In this document: piece by piece, positions 21,101-31,119 of the stretch
Layout of the letters: every line of letters begins with the position of its first letter
Position numbering within the stretch: position 1 is the first letter of the stretch
Assembly: GCF_002999335.1 (NCBI RefSeq)
Contig: NW_020312768.1
Location: 91,735-155,734 of the forward strand
Length of the DNA: 64,000 bases
Direction of reading: 5' to 3'
From: Cyclospora cayetanensis
Lineage: Eukaryota; Apicomplexa; Conoidasida; Eucoccidiorida; Eimeriidae
Translations under genes and position numbers: made by a program
The notes under the pieces: generated by a model
The model's database searches: none
Told to the model about the DNA's origin: nothing
What the model saw: only the letters and a program-made list of their open reading frames with translations

Positions 21101-24100
21101 CAACAACAACAGCAACAACAGCAGCAGCAACAGCAGCAGTTGCAGCACGTGGAATTGCAGCAGCACCTGCAGCTGCAAGAGGACAGTGCAGTTTTCTTTT
21201 GGTGGCTACTCGGCGTTGCTGAGCTGAATAGCGAGCATCCAATTGGCAGGGCCGTTGTGAATACTGTCTCGCAGATTGAGGGTGTGTTGGCGGCTGTTTC
21301 TTGGGAGCAGTGCTGGAGAAAGTGTTTTCTTCGTCTGCCCGCTGCTGTTTGCCTCCGTGTGTTATGACGGAAGGTTTCCTGGTGTATGTGTATGTGTGTA
21401 TATGTATGTATATGTGTGTATATGTATGTATATGTGTGCATGTATGTGTGTGTATGTGTGTGTATGTGTATGTGTGTGTGTATGTGTGTATATATATGTG
21501 TTTACGTGTCTGTATGTATGTGTATATATGTATATATATGTGTGTATGTATGTGTATGTATGTATATATATATATATATGTGTGTGTGTGTATGTGTGTG
21601 CGTATATATGTATGTATATATGTATATGTGTCTGTATGTATGTATATATATATATATGTGTGTATGTATGTGTGTATGTACGTGTGTATATACACATTTG
21701 TATGTGTATGTATGTGTGTATATGTATGTATATATATATATATATATATGTATATGTGTCTGTATGTATGTGAACATATATACATACATGTGTATGTGTC
21801 TGTGGATGGGGGAAGCCCTCTGCAACCAGCTCTGTGCCTGCACAGCCTGCCGAGTCTGTGAAGGCTGGTTGCGATCTTGTTGGTGCAGTGCCTTGTTGTT
21901 TTTGCTGCTGTCTCTGCAGGTGTGCCGCCTCTGAGAGCGCCTGAGAAATTTATGAGCATCCCTGGACGAGGTCTCTGTTGCTCTGTGGATGCGGTTGAAC
22001 TGAAGGTGTCTGCTGCTGCTGCAGCGCGGCAGCAGCAGCAGCAGCCTACATGCAGTGGCGTCGGCTGCTCATGTGCTCCCTGCAAATGCAAAGTTGACGG
22101 TCCCAATTGCGGCTGCGTCTCGGAAAGCGTCGACGGAGCAGCACCTCTGCTGCAGCCTGAGTTACAGGTGTGCAAAAAGTACCATGGGGATCGTTGGTAT
22201 GCATGTGTGTATGTATGTGGATGTGTGTGTTTATGGGGGGGGAGAGGGGGGATGGGTGGTTGTCTGTTTCTCCTCTTGTCTCTTTCTATTTTGTGTACTT
22301 TTTTCTTACGGGCTTTTCACGTGTGCCTTCGAATTCTTCGCACTCCGTATCCGCTTCCACGTCCTTCTTTGCCTTCTCTGCGTCGCCGCTGCTGCTGCCG
22401 CTCCCCTGTTTCGGGGAAATAAAGAAGGGAGAAGGGGGAGGCTTGCGGCTGGGAAAAGCCGCAAAACGCTTTGCTCAGTATTCTTTTGCTGCCTCCGTTC
22501 AAGTAGTGTGTATATATGTATGTGTATCTATGTGTATGTGTATCTATGTGTGTGTATGTGCATGTATGTGTATGTACGTGTATCTATGTGTATGCTACTG
22601 CCTTACGTACCGACGCGTCTCTCAAGGATGCTGTTTGTTCTTTGCTGGCAAAGTACTTCCACCTAACAACGCCGTCTACCGTATGTACAGCTGTACTGTG
22701 CAGTGTGTGTTTGCAGGAGTGGGTGTCGGAGTGGCAGCGCCTCGGCAGCACTGTCATTTTGCTGCAGACGGCAGGCGTAGTCTTGGGTACATTACACGTA
22801 GCACTTTCTGGGTGAAGGACGAGGGAGATGGGATCGAATAAAGCGGAGTTTCATGAAGAGGATGGCGAAAAGGAGATGCAGGGGAAAGAGTCCAACCGTA
22901 GCGGCGCTTTAAAAGGCTTTTTGCAGGGCACACTACTACATGCCTACCTACCTGTCTGTGTCTGTCTGTCTGTTTGTCTGTTGGGGGGGAGAGTAGGATT
23001 TGCAAAACGTCTGTTTTCCTCCGTTTCGTCTGCCTTTCTTTCGGATGTTCGTGTTAAGCTGCTTTCTTTATTCAGTTTGCGGCATGTGTTGGGGAGCTGC
23101 ACTTTCAAAGAAAGCTCCACGTTTTGTGTGGGAATTTTACCTGCACCTGCGTGCATGTGACGATGGTGTACCTGCCCCTCCGTTTTGCATGCTTTTTATC
23201 CGTTTCTTTCGTGTCTTTCTCTTTGTGTGCTGCAGGCTGTATCGCCCTGCGTGACGCTCTACAACCGGAGGCTGCCTCAGTGGTGGATGCTCTCAAGCAG
23301 AGAGGCGTCTCAGTGTGGGTTTGTTCAGGAGATTCTGCAGCTGCCTCTGCAGCTGCCGCTGCATTCGTTGGAGTCGAACCGGATAAGGTAGTTGCTGAGG
23401 TTCTCCCGAAACAAAAGGCTGCCCTCATCACGCTGCTTAGGCAGCAGCAGCAGGGTAGGATGCTGCTGTTGCTGTTACTGTTGCTGTTGCTTTCGTTGCT
23501 GTTACTGCTGCTGCTATTGCTGTTGCTGCTGCTGTTGGTGTTGCTAGTGCTATTGCTGCTGCTGCTGTTGCTATTGCGGTTACTGCTGCTATTGCTATTG
23601 CGTTTACTGCTGTTGCTATTGCTATTGCTGCTATAGCTGTACGCCACGCGTAGAGGAAGCGCAACGGGAGCTGCACACGACTGCCACAGGCTCTGCCTTT
23701 CAAGCCACCTCGTGTGTGCGGCGTGCTGCAGACAGGGGAAACGGTAGCGTGGGGATCATGGGGGATGGAGTCAATGACTCGCCTGCTTTAGCTGCAGGAG
23801 ATCTCTCTTTCGCTGTGGGAGCTGGCGCAGCGCTCGCTGTAAACAGTGCCTCTGTAGTCGTGGTTAGCAATGAGTAGGTTTTTTCCCAAACAGCCCTCAA
23901 CTTCGCAATGCCGATTTAGCTGCCACGAAAGATCCTCAAGAAGGGGACCGCAATGGCCTTTTCCTAGGGTCTGTGGTGCATGGCGTGTCTTGTGTCTCAA
24001 ATGCTCTCTGAACGGGTATTCTGTATGTATATTTTTTTATTTATTTCTGCACGCCTATGTCGTTCCACCGTGCGTGGGGTGTATGGGGTGGTGTATGCCT

Positions 24101-25140
24101 GCGTCTTTAGTGGTGCAAATGCCTTGTGCATGTATTTGTCAGTTCCCTGCATGCATACACCGCTCGGGGTTGGCATGAGCCTCTCCTGGTGCTTCTCTCG
24201 ATCTCGTGCCTTCCCCGGCAGAGACACTCACACTTAGCTTCCTCACAGCACTATGTGTGTGTGTGTATATGTATGTGTATACATATATATACATATATAT
24301 ATATTAGATGTGTGGAGAGTACAACTGCCGAGCGCAGTAGAACTGGTTGCTCAGCAGCAGTTGAGGGCCCTTTCTCCCCACGCGTGGTTCGAGTGCTTCC
24401 TTCTGTGTTTCTTCCTCTCTGCAGCCTACGCGGTGTAATCTGTTTCTTGGAGCTGGCGGCAGCGCTAAGGCGCACAACAATTGCTTGCCTGCTTTGGGCA
24501 TGTGGCTTTAACCTTCTTGGCCTCCCTGCAGCATGCGGATTGCTGCTGCTAATACCAGGTTCCCCCCTCCTCATCTCGCCTCCCATCGCCGCTGCCCTCA
24601 TGGCGCTCAGCTCCGTGCTCGTTATCCATACGGCCTCAACCCTCAGGTAGCTCCTCCAAGCACTCACATGCTCATTATCCATTTTTATCCCAAGCAGCAC
24701 GCCAACTCGCGAGCATGTCGGAGCATCTGCCGCATGCAGAGCGTCCTACACACTGCCCAGCTCACGCGAGACGCGGCTCTTGTGCCATCTGCAACCAAAG
24801 CGTGGCAGCCTAAAACATCCTGAAAGCGAGGATTTTAATGCCTGCATATTACGTACAGTATTCACATATATAATGCTCACGTGTGTATATTTGTGTGTTT
24901 CTCTGTGTGACCACTCGGCGACCTCCGTGCTGCAGGTACTTCAGGCCGCCTGCTCTGTCTGGAGATTCTGGTTACCACGCATATGCATCCGATGTCTCTT
25001 CACTAGAGCTGCTAAGGCGGCATCTCCGCTTTCTTTTTAGGGGACCCCGCAGCTTCAGAGCCAGGCGGTTAGAAGCCGCTGAACGCCTTGCAGCAGGCGC
25101 GCGGCTGACAGATCCGCTGATGAACGAAAGTGACGTCTGA
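15184..25140 (+). CDS. Copper-transporting P1B-type ATPase, 14 exons, about 1495 aa
   Basis: Membrane pump moving Cu(I) out of the cytosol with ATP. Exons: 15184-15333, 15479-15725, 16116-17044, 17465-18229, 18682-19061, 19359-19615, 20327-20467, 20871-21281, 21920-22167, 22717-22811, 23236-23454, 23654-23873, 24425-24646, 24936-25140. Two HMA domains: GITCGGC (Cys14, Cys17) and GMSCASC (Cys136, Cys139). Then membrane helices (LAATLPTALIVLVTMII; MYVLMSVATNISFMYSLF; FYDTAAVLISVLLLGKLLEKK), actuator loop LLTGES (about 706-711), metal-site CPC at about 905-907 (IACPCALG), phosphorylation site DKTGT (Asp949), SEHPIG (about 1077-1082), N-domain FMSIPGRG, hinge MGDGVNDSPAL, and two final helices with NLLGLP. 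CPC plus HMA marks a group 1B-1 copper pump. Oddities: poly-Gln in exon 8, a Cys-rich loop in exon 9, and a one-base phase conflict between exons 10 and 11. An extra small exon near 22628-22680 is possible. Confidence 0.93.
15770..16010. repeat. TG-rich microsatellite in Cu-ATPase intron 2
   Basis: Repeats of tgtgtatgtccatgtttg and variants fill the intron between the two HMA-domain exons; it creates long spurious Cys/Val-rich frames on the plus strand and Thr/His-rich ones on the minus. Confidence 0.9.
20049..20130. repeat. TA/CA microsatellite in Cu-ATPase intron 6
   Basis: Tandem tatatatacaca units between the CPC-encoding exon and the DKTGT-encoding exon. Confidence 0.9.
20720..20830. 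repeat. TGTA microsatellite in Cu-ATPase intron 7
   Basis: Tandem tgta/tgtg units between exon 7 (DKTGT) and exon 8. Confidence 0.88.
21083..21148 (+). repeat. CAG/CAA run coding for poly-Gln in the Cu-ATPase
   Basis: About 22 Gln codons, mixed CAA and CAG, within exon 8, between the phosphorylation-site exon and the SEHPIG motif. It is in frame and so would sit on the surface of the nucleotide-binding domain. Such homopolymeric tracts are a known trait of Eimeria proteins. Confidence 0.9.
21380..21800. repeat. Long TG/TA microsatellite in Cu-ATPase intron 8
   Basis: About 420 bp of tgtgtatgta-type sequence with (ta) runs. It is the largest intronic microsatellite in this gene. Confidence 0.92.
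22051..22116 (+). other. Metallothionein-like cysteine cluster in the Cu-ATPase N domain
   Basis: Within exon 9, right after a poly-Ala/poly-Gln linker, eight cysteines occur in 22 residues: CSGVGCSCAPCKC, then KVDGPNCGC. The spacing CxC, CxxC, CxC, CxC is of the metallothionein kind. It follows the ATP-site motif FMSIPGRG in the same exon, and the exon has matching phase at both ends, so it should be translated. See the finding. Confidence 0.75.
23458..23640. repeat. CTG/TTG/TTA low-complexity filling Cu-ATPase intron 11
   Basis: Nearly the whole intron is ctg, ttg and tta triplets. It directly follows exon 11, which ends in four CAG codons, so the transcript could pair CAG with CUG across the donor site. 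Confidence 0.85.
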
Positions 25141-25673
25141 TGAGAAAAAAATATGCTCTGCGGCAAGCTCCACTACACGGCCCCATTACAGGGTCTGCTG
25201 CACGTTCGCGTCTGCAAAAGAGGCGGTTAAGGCGATACATATATACATATACATATATACATATACATATATATATATGTATATATGTACATCGGACGTG
25301 CATGCAGCAGTTATCAAAGAGGAGCAAACGACTGCCGAACGCTAGATCTGTTAGCTTTCGGGTACTGCAGCATCCTGTATTGGCTACGGGAGGCCTTCGA
25401 GTCGCTATTAGAGCCACTGCGTCACTTCATCCGCTGATTGAGCAACGGCGATGACGAGGATTCTTGCCTCGCAAGGCTTGGGGTCTGTGTGTTAGCACAC
25501 AAGAAAGCTGTTTGATCCGGGCATAAAGGGGTGTTCCTGCGGTTGAGGTGACCGCGTGGGCTTCTGCTGTTGCGGCCGCAAAGGCTGATGGGGGCTGACA
25601 GAATCCTGATACGCCAAGCGACATCTTCGCGTGTTGCTCGCTTTGCAAGACTTTTGCTGCATGCGGTTAGCAC
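25141..25673. other. Convergent 3' intergenic region (Cu-ATPase / RsmH)
   Basis: 533 bp between the stop codons of two converging genes. It holds a tatatacatatac microsatellite (25235-25280) and no gene that I can support. Confidence 0.6.
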
Positions 25674-28600
25674 TTAGCGCTGCCGCATATATATATATGT
25701 AGTCCGAGCTGCTGCCGGCAAAAGCGTTTTCTGGGCGGTATTATTCTTGCTGCTGGTGATTTCGGGAGGCGGGGGAAGGAGAGGAGGAAGGGGGTTCCAG
25801 TCGGTTTTTCTTGCTGTGCGAGCGAGCGCCGTCATGGTATTCTGCTGCGCTTGCCGCTGCTGTCGCTCCACTGGCGAGACGACCTTCGCTGCAGCTCTAA
25901 GTCTGGCGCTCCTAGCTCTGCAGCAGCCGCAAGAAGAGGCTGTTGAGAGGCCTGGCATGAAAGAGGTGCACCGAGCCTCTAGTACAGGCTGCGTGCAGGT
26001 GTCTCGACACAAGATCTGCGACTTGGGGCTTCACACGTACCTCGAGTTTCTGGCGACCTCTTCTGCAGTTGGTTTCAAGTAATTCTGAGGGGAGGCACAT
26101 GAGGCGAGCGCAGGAAATGGTGGCAGAGCCGAGAGAGCGTAGTCAGAGTAGGGAGAAAAAGAAGCGTCTTCTCTAGCAGCACGGAAGGCGGCTTAGCCGG
26201 GCATGGGCACCCCGCAAGGTGCCTGTTGCAGACGCAAAGGCTGAGACAGAGATAAGCGCTTGAAATTCATCGAAAGACGTAGTGGCGCGAAGCCGGAGGA
26301 GCTCGCAGAACTGAGCGGCGCAAGCGGCGTATCGAGGGGAGCCACCGACAGGCAAGCAGATGCAGGGGATAGGTAGATAGACTTCTGGCTGATGATGCGG
26401 AAAAGTGGCAGCAGCAGCACCAGCTTGCCTTAAAAAGGGGTCGCCATGCCGCTTGTCGGTAGCCAGACGCATCGTCACCAATCGCCCTCGGTCCCTTCCA
26501 GCCCTTCCTAAGAGGATCGTCTACTAGCGGCTGGGCGGCTGCTGCCGTTGCTGATGCCCCCTGCAATTTGTTTTTTTGGAAGGCAGTTGCTACAATCTTG
26601 TCCTCGATGGAGTGGAAGGAGAGCACCACCAGGCGCCCTCCAGGCAGCAGGAGCTGCAGCGCTTGCGTCAGCAGCTGCTGCAGCGCCAGCGTCTCCTCAT
26701 TAATGTACATCCGTAGAGCCTGTGGCAGTGGACAAGGGCAGCGAGGGAGGGTTGACAGCACACAAAGGTACCGGGGTAGAACGATGGCGAGAAGCCGTCT
26801 GCTTCGCTATGAGACTTGACAGACAGCGCGTCCAACAAGAAGCACTGCCGCAGCGGCGCATCACTGTGACAGCACAAAATCTAGATGTGATCAGCAGGCG
26901 AGGTCGCAGGGACTGACGGCGAGAGGCGTGCGCGTACAGGAACAGTACGACTATACACCCTCGAAGTGCAAAGAAAAACATGGAAAAGGCGTTATTTCGT
27001 AAGGTCGGCGGTGCCCGCCAAAGTGGGGAAGCGAAGCGCCTAGCAGCGAACTGGGCTCAAACAAGCGTAAATGAGGCTTTTTAAGACGCAGCTCACTTGA
27101 AACACGCGCGAGAGGATGCGCTTCTTTTGCGAGTGAGGGACCAATGGTGCGCAGCTGCACACTACATCTACGAGATCCGGAATACGCATTTCCTGCTGTT
27201 GCTGTTGCTGCTGCTGCTGCTGCTGGCGAAGAAGGGCTGCAGCAATGCGCTTCGCTAAGGGCTCCTCCCCCAGCTGCCACAGGATTCGCTGCAGCAGTGG
27301 TCCGCTCGCGTGCTGCAACAACTGTAGCAAAGTTCACAAGAGCAGCAGTGAAGACATCGATCCAACTGCACGAAAGATTTATAACAGAGAGTAGCACGCA
27401 CAGACACACAAGCACAGACAGACACAAACAAGCACAGGCAGACGCGCACATCACACAGCTCATACACGTACATTTACATGCATGTACATACATTTACATC
27501 AGCGAGTGCGCACACACACACAGCTACATACACAAACACACCTACACAGACATGCATACATATATATACATATACATACAGCTACGTACACATGCCTACA
27601 CACCTACCTGCCTACATATATGTGCTGTCTTCTGAATGTACATATATATATAAAATAGCACATATACTCACACAACACAACACATAGACCCATACAACAC
27701 ATACTACATACACATTATATATGTGAAGAGCAAGCTCGTGTTCTCACCTCTGCAGGGGAAGGCTGAGCGATGGCGTTCTCCACCGACTTTTGGTGTACGT
27801 ACACCTGGCTGCACCTGCTGGTGTCCATGGGTAGGGGGTGGTAGAACTGCAGCAGCAGGGGGCCCCTCAGTCTGTGGCTGAATCCGCGCTGAACGGCATC
27901 CAGTTGGTGAGAGGACACCCCCAAGTCCGCTATGATCCTGAGGCGGACAGAAAGTGCAGCAGCGGCAGAAACAAGGCGATGCGTTTCCCCTGTATTTTCA
28001 GGCGTATACAGCGTGAGAGACGCATGCATGCATCCTTGCCAGCAGGAGCGGCGGCATAAGGATAAGCCGTAGTACCCGTCAACCGATCCATTGGTGTCCT
28101 TGCCCAAAGCTGTGTTAACAAGCTCTCTCAAAAACTTGAAGTTTCCCTGCACAAAGTGGATACCAGGGCCCCTTTTAGCCACGAGGGCCCCCGTAGACTT
28201 CTTCTCCTTATAAGAGGCTTCGCAGCAGGCCCCTTCAGGCCCGCCGCCACACAGAGAACACAGACGAGCGTGTGCAGCTGCAATAGCCTCGCCATCAATA
28301 TCGCAGCACACAAGTGTGTCCTGCAAAACACAGCGTAGGAAAAACAGAAAAGCACAGCTGCTTTACAGCAGCTTCAGAGCTGCTTGACAGCTGCTTGACA
28401 GCTGCTTCGGAGCTGCTTGACAGCTGCTTGACAGCTGCTTCAGAGCTGCTTTAGGGCTGCTTTACAGCAGCTTCAGAGCTGCTTTAGAGCTGCTTCACAG
28501 CCGCTTCAGAGCTGCTTTAGAGCTGCGTTTAAGAAGGCCAGTCACATATGTTTGTCGATGGCGCTTGCCGTCAGGAGTGCTGCCCCTCCGTCAATCCCGT

Positions 28601-29268
28601 AGGCTTTTCCGTAAAAGGACGCGTGGACAGATTCCCAGGAGGCCCCTGACGAGACAATCGGCAGTACATACCTGTGCTGTCAGTCTCTTCACGATGCATG
28701 CAGCGTGCCCACCGCCACCCACTGTGCAGTCGATAAAAAGTCGGGGTTGGGGAGCCTGCTGCTTCGGCTTTTCTGAGGACGACAGTTCCCCCAAGAGTGG
28801 CTTGGATAGGTCCTCCCCGAAGAGCACGTCTAGACACTCTTCGAGCATCACTGGAGTGTGGAAGCGCTTCCCCGCTTCCTCTTCCTGCTGATGCCGCTTT
28901 TGCCCGCCCTGAGAAGCCATTTCTGAGCCAAGCGCTGTAGTCGAGCGCCTTCGTGTCTGAGAGAAGCACGCGAGGCCCCCTGCTCCTTCCAGGGAGCACT
29001 GCCCACATGCGACTGCACTTCTTGAGGCGGTCCAAGCCGGGGGGGCAGCAAAGGCAGACGAGCACCTGGATTTCCAGGCATGAATTCCTTGCAGGTGTCT
29101 TTGGCTAGGCCTCCTCGGCTCTGCGCTTGGGAGCAATGCTGCCTCGCGTGGGCAACCGCACAGTAACACGAGCAGAGTCGGCAGCAGGAGATTCAGGCTG
29201 AACCGCAGGCGCCTCTCTCCGCCGCCTGTAGGGCCCTCTCGAGGAGCCAGCCCCCTCGTGAACCCCAT
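25674..29268 (-). CDS. rsmH: RsmH-type rRNA (cytosine-N4) methyltransferase, probably organelle-targeted, 579 aa
   Basis: Homologue of bacterial RsmH (MraW), which methylates N4 of C1402 in 16S rRNA using SAM. Six exons on the minus strand with agreeing phases: 29268-28672, 28320-28076, 27937-27748, 27321-27097, 26719-26479, 25915-25674. Motifs: [13 protein letters not shown] (137-149), [11 protein letters not shown] (180-190, SAM site), [49 protein letters not shown], then FQ joined to [29 protein letters not shown], and a C-terminal [12 protein letters not shown]. The 130-residue N-terminal extension opens with a hydrophobic stretch ([18 protein letters not shown], 21-38) and then a basic Ser/Arg-rich part, which suggests a signal plus plastid transit peptide; apicoplast is favoured over mitochondrion. 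A poly-Gln insert sits after AALLRQ. The exon 5/6 junction relies on a CAGAG acceptor and is the least sure. Confidence 0.9.
27370..27720. repeat. ACAC/ATAC microsatellite in RsmH intron 3
   Basis: cacacaagcacagacagaca-type sequence grading into acatacata units, on the plus strand. It fills the intron between the 27748 donor and the 27321 exon start. Confidence 0.88.
28360..28530. repeat. Imperfect 12-bp tandem repeat in RsmH intron 1
   Basis: Some fourteen copies of gagctgctttag/gacagctgcttg variants, each built around agctgctt. It lies in the intron between exons 1 and 2. Confidence 0.88.
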
Positions 29269-31119
29269 GCCGTACCTGCGAGGGGGTTGGTCCAGCGAGC
29301 CGTTTCATGGATGACGTGCTAGCTCATCATACAGGGAACCTCGGAAACCTCTTGCTCGTGGCATTCTCGATACATTCTCCATAACATAGAGAGAGAAACG
29401 GACGATCTGTCTGGGTTCAAGACACAGCCTAATCTCCACAGGCCTCTGTTCTGGATTTGGCAATCGAGGCCCTGTACAGCTGTGCTGCGTTCGGGGAGGG
29501 GGGCCCTCTTCGCCCAATGAGCAACAGATTCGTTTCAATAGCCGGCATGGGTATTGATTTTTCTTTGTTCAGAGGGTATAGGTGTGGGGGATTATGTAGA
29601 GGGGGCGGAGGGGGAGGGGGAGGGGGCCTCCTCGGTGCTTGGGGGCTTCTTACCAACCTGAATGCTCTGCTTGCTCGAGTCTCATCGATCCCTTGCAGGG
29701 GGCCTCCGCGTGTGTCTTTCCCTCAGGCTTATGCAGCTTCCTAAACAATGAAATAGCGGTCGCTTTACAAGCAGGAGAGTTGCATTGAGAACGATCTAGT
29801 GAGCAGGATCCGAACTTCTTACGCCGACATCCTCCGCGAAGGGCCCAGAGAACGCAGAGGTGACCCTACGCGCTGCAGCATTGATGCTCCCCTCTCCCAT
29901 AGCCGTAGTTTTCTGCTTCCAAAACTGGCATAATACGCCAACTCGAGAGAGTCCCCCGAGAGTCTACAGAAAAATAACCACGGGATACTTGTGTGCATCT
30001 TGTTATACACGGCCACGTTCGCGGGAGGAGATCTTAACGTGTGGCTCTGCTGCTTCCCCCTAATCAAAGCTGCTGCTGCTGATGCTGCTGTTATCAGAAC
30101 CCATGGTAGCCAGCATCGCGCCTGCAGTAGCTACCTCTCTGCCTTCTACGCTACTGCCAACCCTACTGCTGCCAGGTCCGCCCTCCCTTGCCTATGCCCG
30201 TTTCTGTCACCGCCCCTCACACGACCCCGTCTGCCTTTCCCGGTTCCGCTTTTCATTTCACTTCTGTCGTGACTGGCGACAGGATCGCTTCCGCGTTTGT
30301 CAAAAGAAGGGGAATCTCGTTGCTCTTGCTTACACCTCTCCGTAGCTCTTCCCAAGCACTATCTCCGAGTCTCTCTCTGTGCCTCTCTCTGGGCCGCTTG
30401 CTGTTGCGCAGCCGCAAGGCGATGCATCCACTGTATTCCTAGCCGAATACTGCGTGCGAGACGCACACGCGCTTCCTCACGCCTCTTCCACCCGGGTCCC
30501 CGCTTCTCACCCTCCCCCTAGCTCTCACAGTCAACAGGTGGCCCTTTGCACCCCCCTCCTCAAACAAGAGCGCCTGCTCCTCTACGCACTGTGGCACTGC
30601 AGACTATGTCATCGTTTAAGGAGTCTACTGGTGCGCTGATTACGAAGGCCTGAATCTCTGCACCATCGAGAGACTGGGGTTCCCTCGCGGCAGGGAATTC
30701 GCATGCGTTTTTGCAACATCGCTTTCCATACTAAGGGCCAGCGCCAGTACAAGCGAATAAACGGCCAGAAAGCTAACGCGGTCCTCTTTAGCGCTCCGTA
30801 GTGCCCTCACGTTTGCACCAAGGTTCTTAGTGCAGTCCGTGCGAAGCCCAAGCTCATTGATCGAACTCAGATTCTTTCCGAAAACTAGCGATCAGCGCCC
30901 CTCTAGAAGGCCATCAACGGCTTCTGCATGTGCGCTTGCTGCTGCCGCGGTAGCCGCGGTAGCCGCGGTAGCCGCCTTGGCCTTTGCACCTGTCGAGCTA
31001 GCTGGTTAGACAGCACCTAATGCGCACTGCTCGTGTGCCCTGCGACTGGAACGTGAAGCTGTCCTGGCTTCAAAATGCTATAGCCTTGCGCATAGATAAG
31101 GCTGTACGCCTACTTGCGC
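29269..31119. other. Intergenic, no supported gene
   Basis: Several frames of 60-90 codons overlap near 30.0-30.6 kb, but none wins on codon character or splice signals. A gggggcgg-type G-run sits at 29599-29627 and a triplicated tagccgcgg at 30951-30974. It contains the RsmH promoter (right of 29268) and the 3' end of the membrane-protein gene. Confidence 0.5.

Noticed and set aside
21386..21934. Cys/Val/Tyr-rich frames over 150 codons
   Set aside because: Product of the intron 8 microsatellite in the Cu-ATPase; no splice sites or family support.
29998..30640. Overlapping Ser/Leu/Pro-rich frames on both strands
   Set aside because: No frame stands out, no consistent splice pairs and no motif.
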